Source: Gemmatimonadota bacterium (GTDB lineage: Bacteria > Gemmatimonadota > Gemmatimonadetes > Gemmatimonadales > GWC2-71-9). Taken from it: a DNA stretch of 6,171 bases. The stretch covers positions 1 to 6,171 of the forward strand of contig QHUD01000085.1 in NCBI GenBank assembly GCA_003221085.1, in the 5' to 3' direction. How positions within the stretch are numbered: the stretch's first letter is position 1; every line of letters begins with the position of its first letter. The notes below the pieces were generated by a model. That model was not told where the DNA came from and did no database searches. It worked only from the letters and a program-made list of their open reading frames with translations. The position numbers were made by a program, and so were the translations under genes. Below, in pieces: positions 5,555 through 6,171 of this stretch.

Positions 5555-6171
5555 TTAATCCAGCATCCCCTCGAGCGGCGAGGACGGCACGGCGACCTCG
5601 CGCCTGGGCATCCGGCCGGCGAGGTAGGCGGTGCGGCCGGCCTCGACGGCCAGTCGCATGGCGCGCGCCATGGCCACGGGATCCCGCGCCGCGGCGAGCG
5701 CCGTGTTCATCAGGATTCCATCCACGCCCTGCTCCATGGTGAGACACGCGTCGGATGCGGTTCCGACGCCGGCGTCGACCACGACGGGCACCTTGAGCCG
5801 TCGTTTGATCGTGCGCACCCCGAACGGGTTCAGGAGGCCCAGCCCGCTGCCAATCGGCGAGGCGAGCGGCATCACGGCGGCACACCCCGCGTCTTCGAGG
5901 CGCAGCGCGGTCACGAGGTCGTCGTTGCTGTAGGCGAGGACCCGGAAGCCCTCCGCGACCAGTGTGCGCGCCGCGACCAGCAACCCTTGAACATCTGGGA
6001 GGAGCGTCTCCTGGTCGCCGATCACCTCGAGCTTGATGAACTCGTTGAACCCCGCCTCGCGAGCGAGGCGCGCGTAGCGGACGGCATCCTCGGCGGTGTA
6101 GCACCCCGCGGTGTTCGCGAGCAGGAAGTACCGCTTCGCGTCGAGGTGATACAGCACGCCTTCCTGCTTCG
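5555..6171 (-). CDS. thiG: Thiazole synthase ThiG, C-terminal part (5' end outside window)
   Basis: ThiG builds the thiazole phosphate of thiamine from 1-deoxy-D-xylulose 5-phosphate, dehydroglycine and the ThiS thiocarboxylate. About 204 residues are visible, open at the window edge. GTG at 6157 could be read as a start, but the codons upstream (K-Q-E-G) stay in frame and the family normally has about 50 more residues, so I treat it as internal. Conserved parts are FLLANTAGCYTAEDAV (family: LLPNTAG), IKLEVIGD, with the imine-forming lysine (codon 6034-6032) two residues before a catalytic Glu, CAAVMPLASPIGSG, VPVVVDAGVGTASDA, with the catalytic Asp, and the phosphate-binding ILMNTALA. The C-terminus ends SPLEGMLD with TAA. 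Its placement beside rsmB is not a usual thi operon. No other thi gene is visible; they may lie upstream. Confidence 0.95.
   Translation of the reverse strand, partial: KQEGVLYHLDAKRYFLLANTAGCYTAEDAVRYARLAREAGFNEFIKLEVIGDQETLLPDVQGLLVAARTLVAEGFRVLAYSNDDLVTALRLEDAGCAAVMPLASPIGSGLGLLNPFGVRTIKRRLKVPVVVDAGVGTASDACLTMEQGVDGILMNTALAAARDPVAMARAMRLAVEAGRTAYLAGRMPRREVAVPSSPLEGMLD
5567..5572 (-). promoter_or_regulatory. Candidate Shine-Dalgarno site for an upstream rsmB start
   Basis: The minus strand reads GAGGGG here, inside the last codons of thiG. It sits 7 bases before an in-frame ATT (5559-5557) that would add 13 residues (reading I/M-K-G-A-T-A-A-R-R-A-A-L-Q) to RsmB. No such motif precedes the ATG at 5520. 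The motif is short and could be chance in GC-rich coding DNA. Confidence 0.35.

Noticed and set aside
6155..6157. GTG as the start of thiG
   Set aside because: The frame stays open to the window edge with plausible family residues, and the N-terminal part of the barrel would be missing if the gene began here.
1..6171. A new defence, mobile or biosynthetic system in this window
   Set aside because: All eight genes belong to known families with housekeeping or envelope roles, and no unexplained stretch is large enough to hide another gene.

Overview
The window is a gap-free block of housekeeping genes, all read from the minus strand, in high-GC bacterial DNA (G+C clearly well above 60% by eye). 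In transcription order, from high to low coordinates: thiG (5' end cut by the window edge), rsmB, a kinase-less PASTA-domain membrane protein, rpe, a TlpA/ResA-type thioredoxin-fold protein, a YbbR/CdaR-like protein, tsaD, and lgt (3' end cut by the window edge). I see no RNA genes, mobile elements, CRISPR arrays, promoters or convincing terminators. No intergenic stretch exceeds about 35 bases.

The genes are packed very tightly. The rsmB/PASTA and PASTA/rpe junctions are TGATG or ATGA type. The rpe/tlpA and tsaD/lgt junctions are ATGA four-base overlaps. tlpA/ybbR overlap by 17 bases and ybbR/tsaD by 8. This implies one polycistronic transcript with translational coupling. The only real gap is the 34 bases between the thiG stop and the first ATG of rsmB. 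Even there, the conserved N-terminal helix of RsmB seems to be encoded upstream of that ATG.

By role: ThiG makes the thiazole part of thiamine. RsmB methylates 16S rRNA C967. Rpe interconverts pentose 5-phosphates. TsaD is the catalytic subunit for t6A37 tRNA modification. The PASTA, TlpA-like, YbbR and Lgt proteins act at or outside the membrane (muropeptide-binding-type domains, disulfide/thiol chemistry, unknown/CdaR-like, lipoprotein acylation). This looks like a growth and cell-envelope operon, not one pathway.

The organism is a high-GC, probably diderm bacterium. The gene order and the heptamer repeats remind me of Gemmatimonadota or a similar uncultured soil/sediment lineage. That is recollection, not proof.

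I do not find a new defence, mobile or regulatory system. The most notable structure is a set of heptanucleotide tandem repeats (GGGATGC-type and GGATGGC-type) lying inside coding sequence. Two arrays sit within rsmB in opposite orientation, and one forms the C-terminal tail of TsaD.
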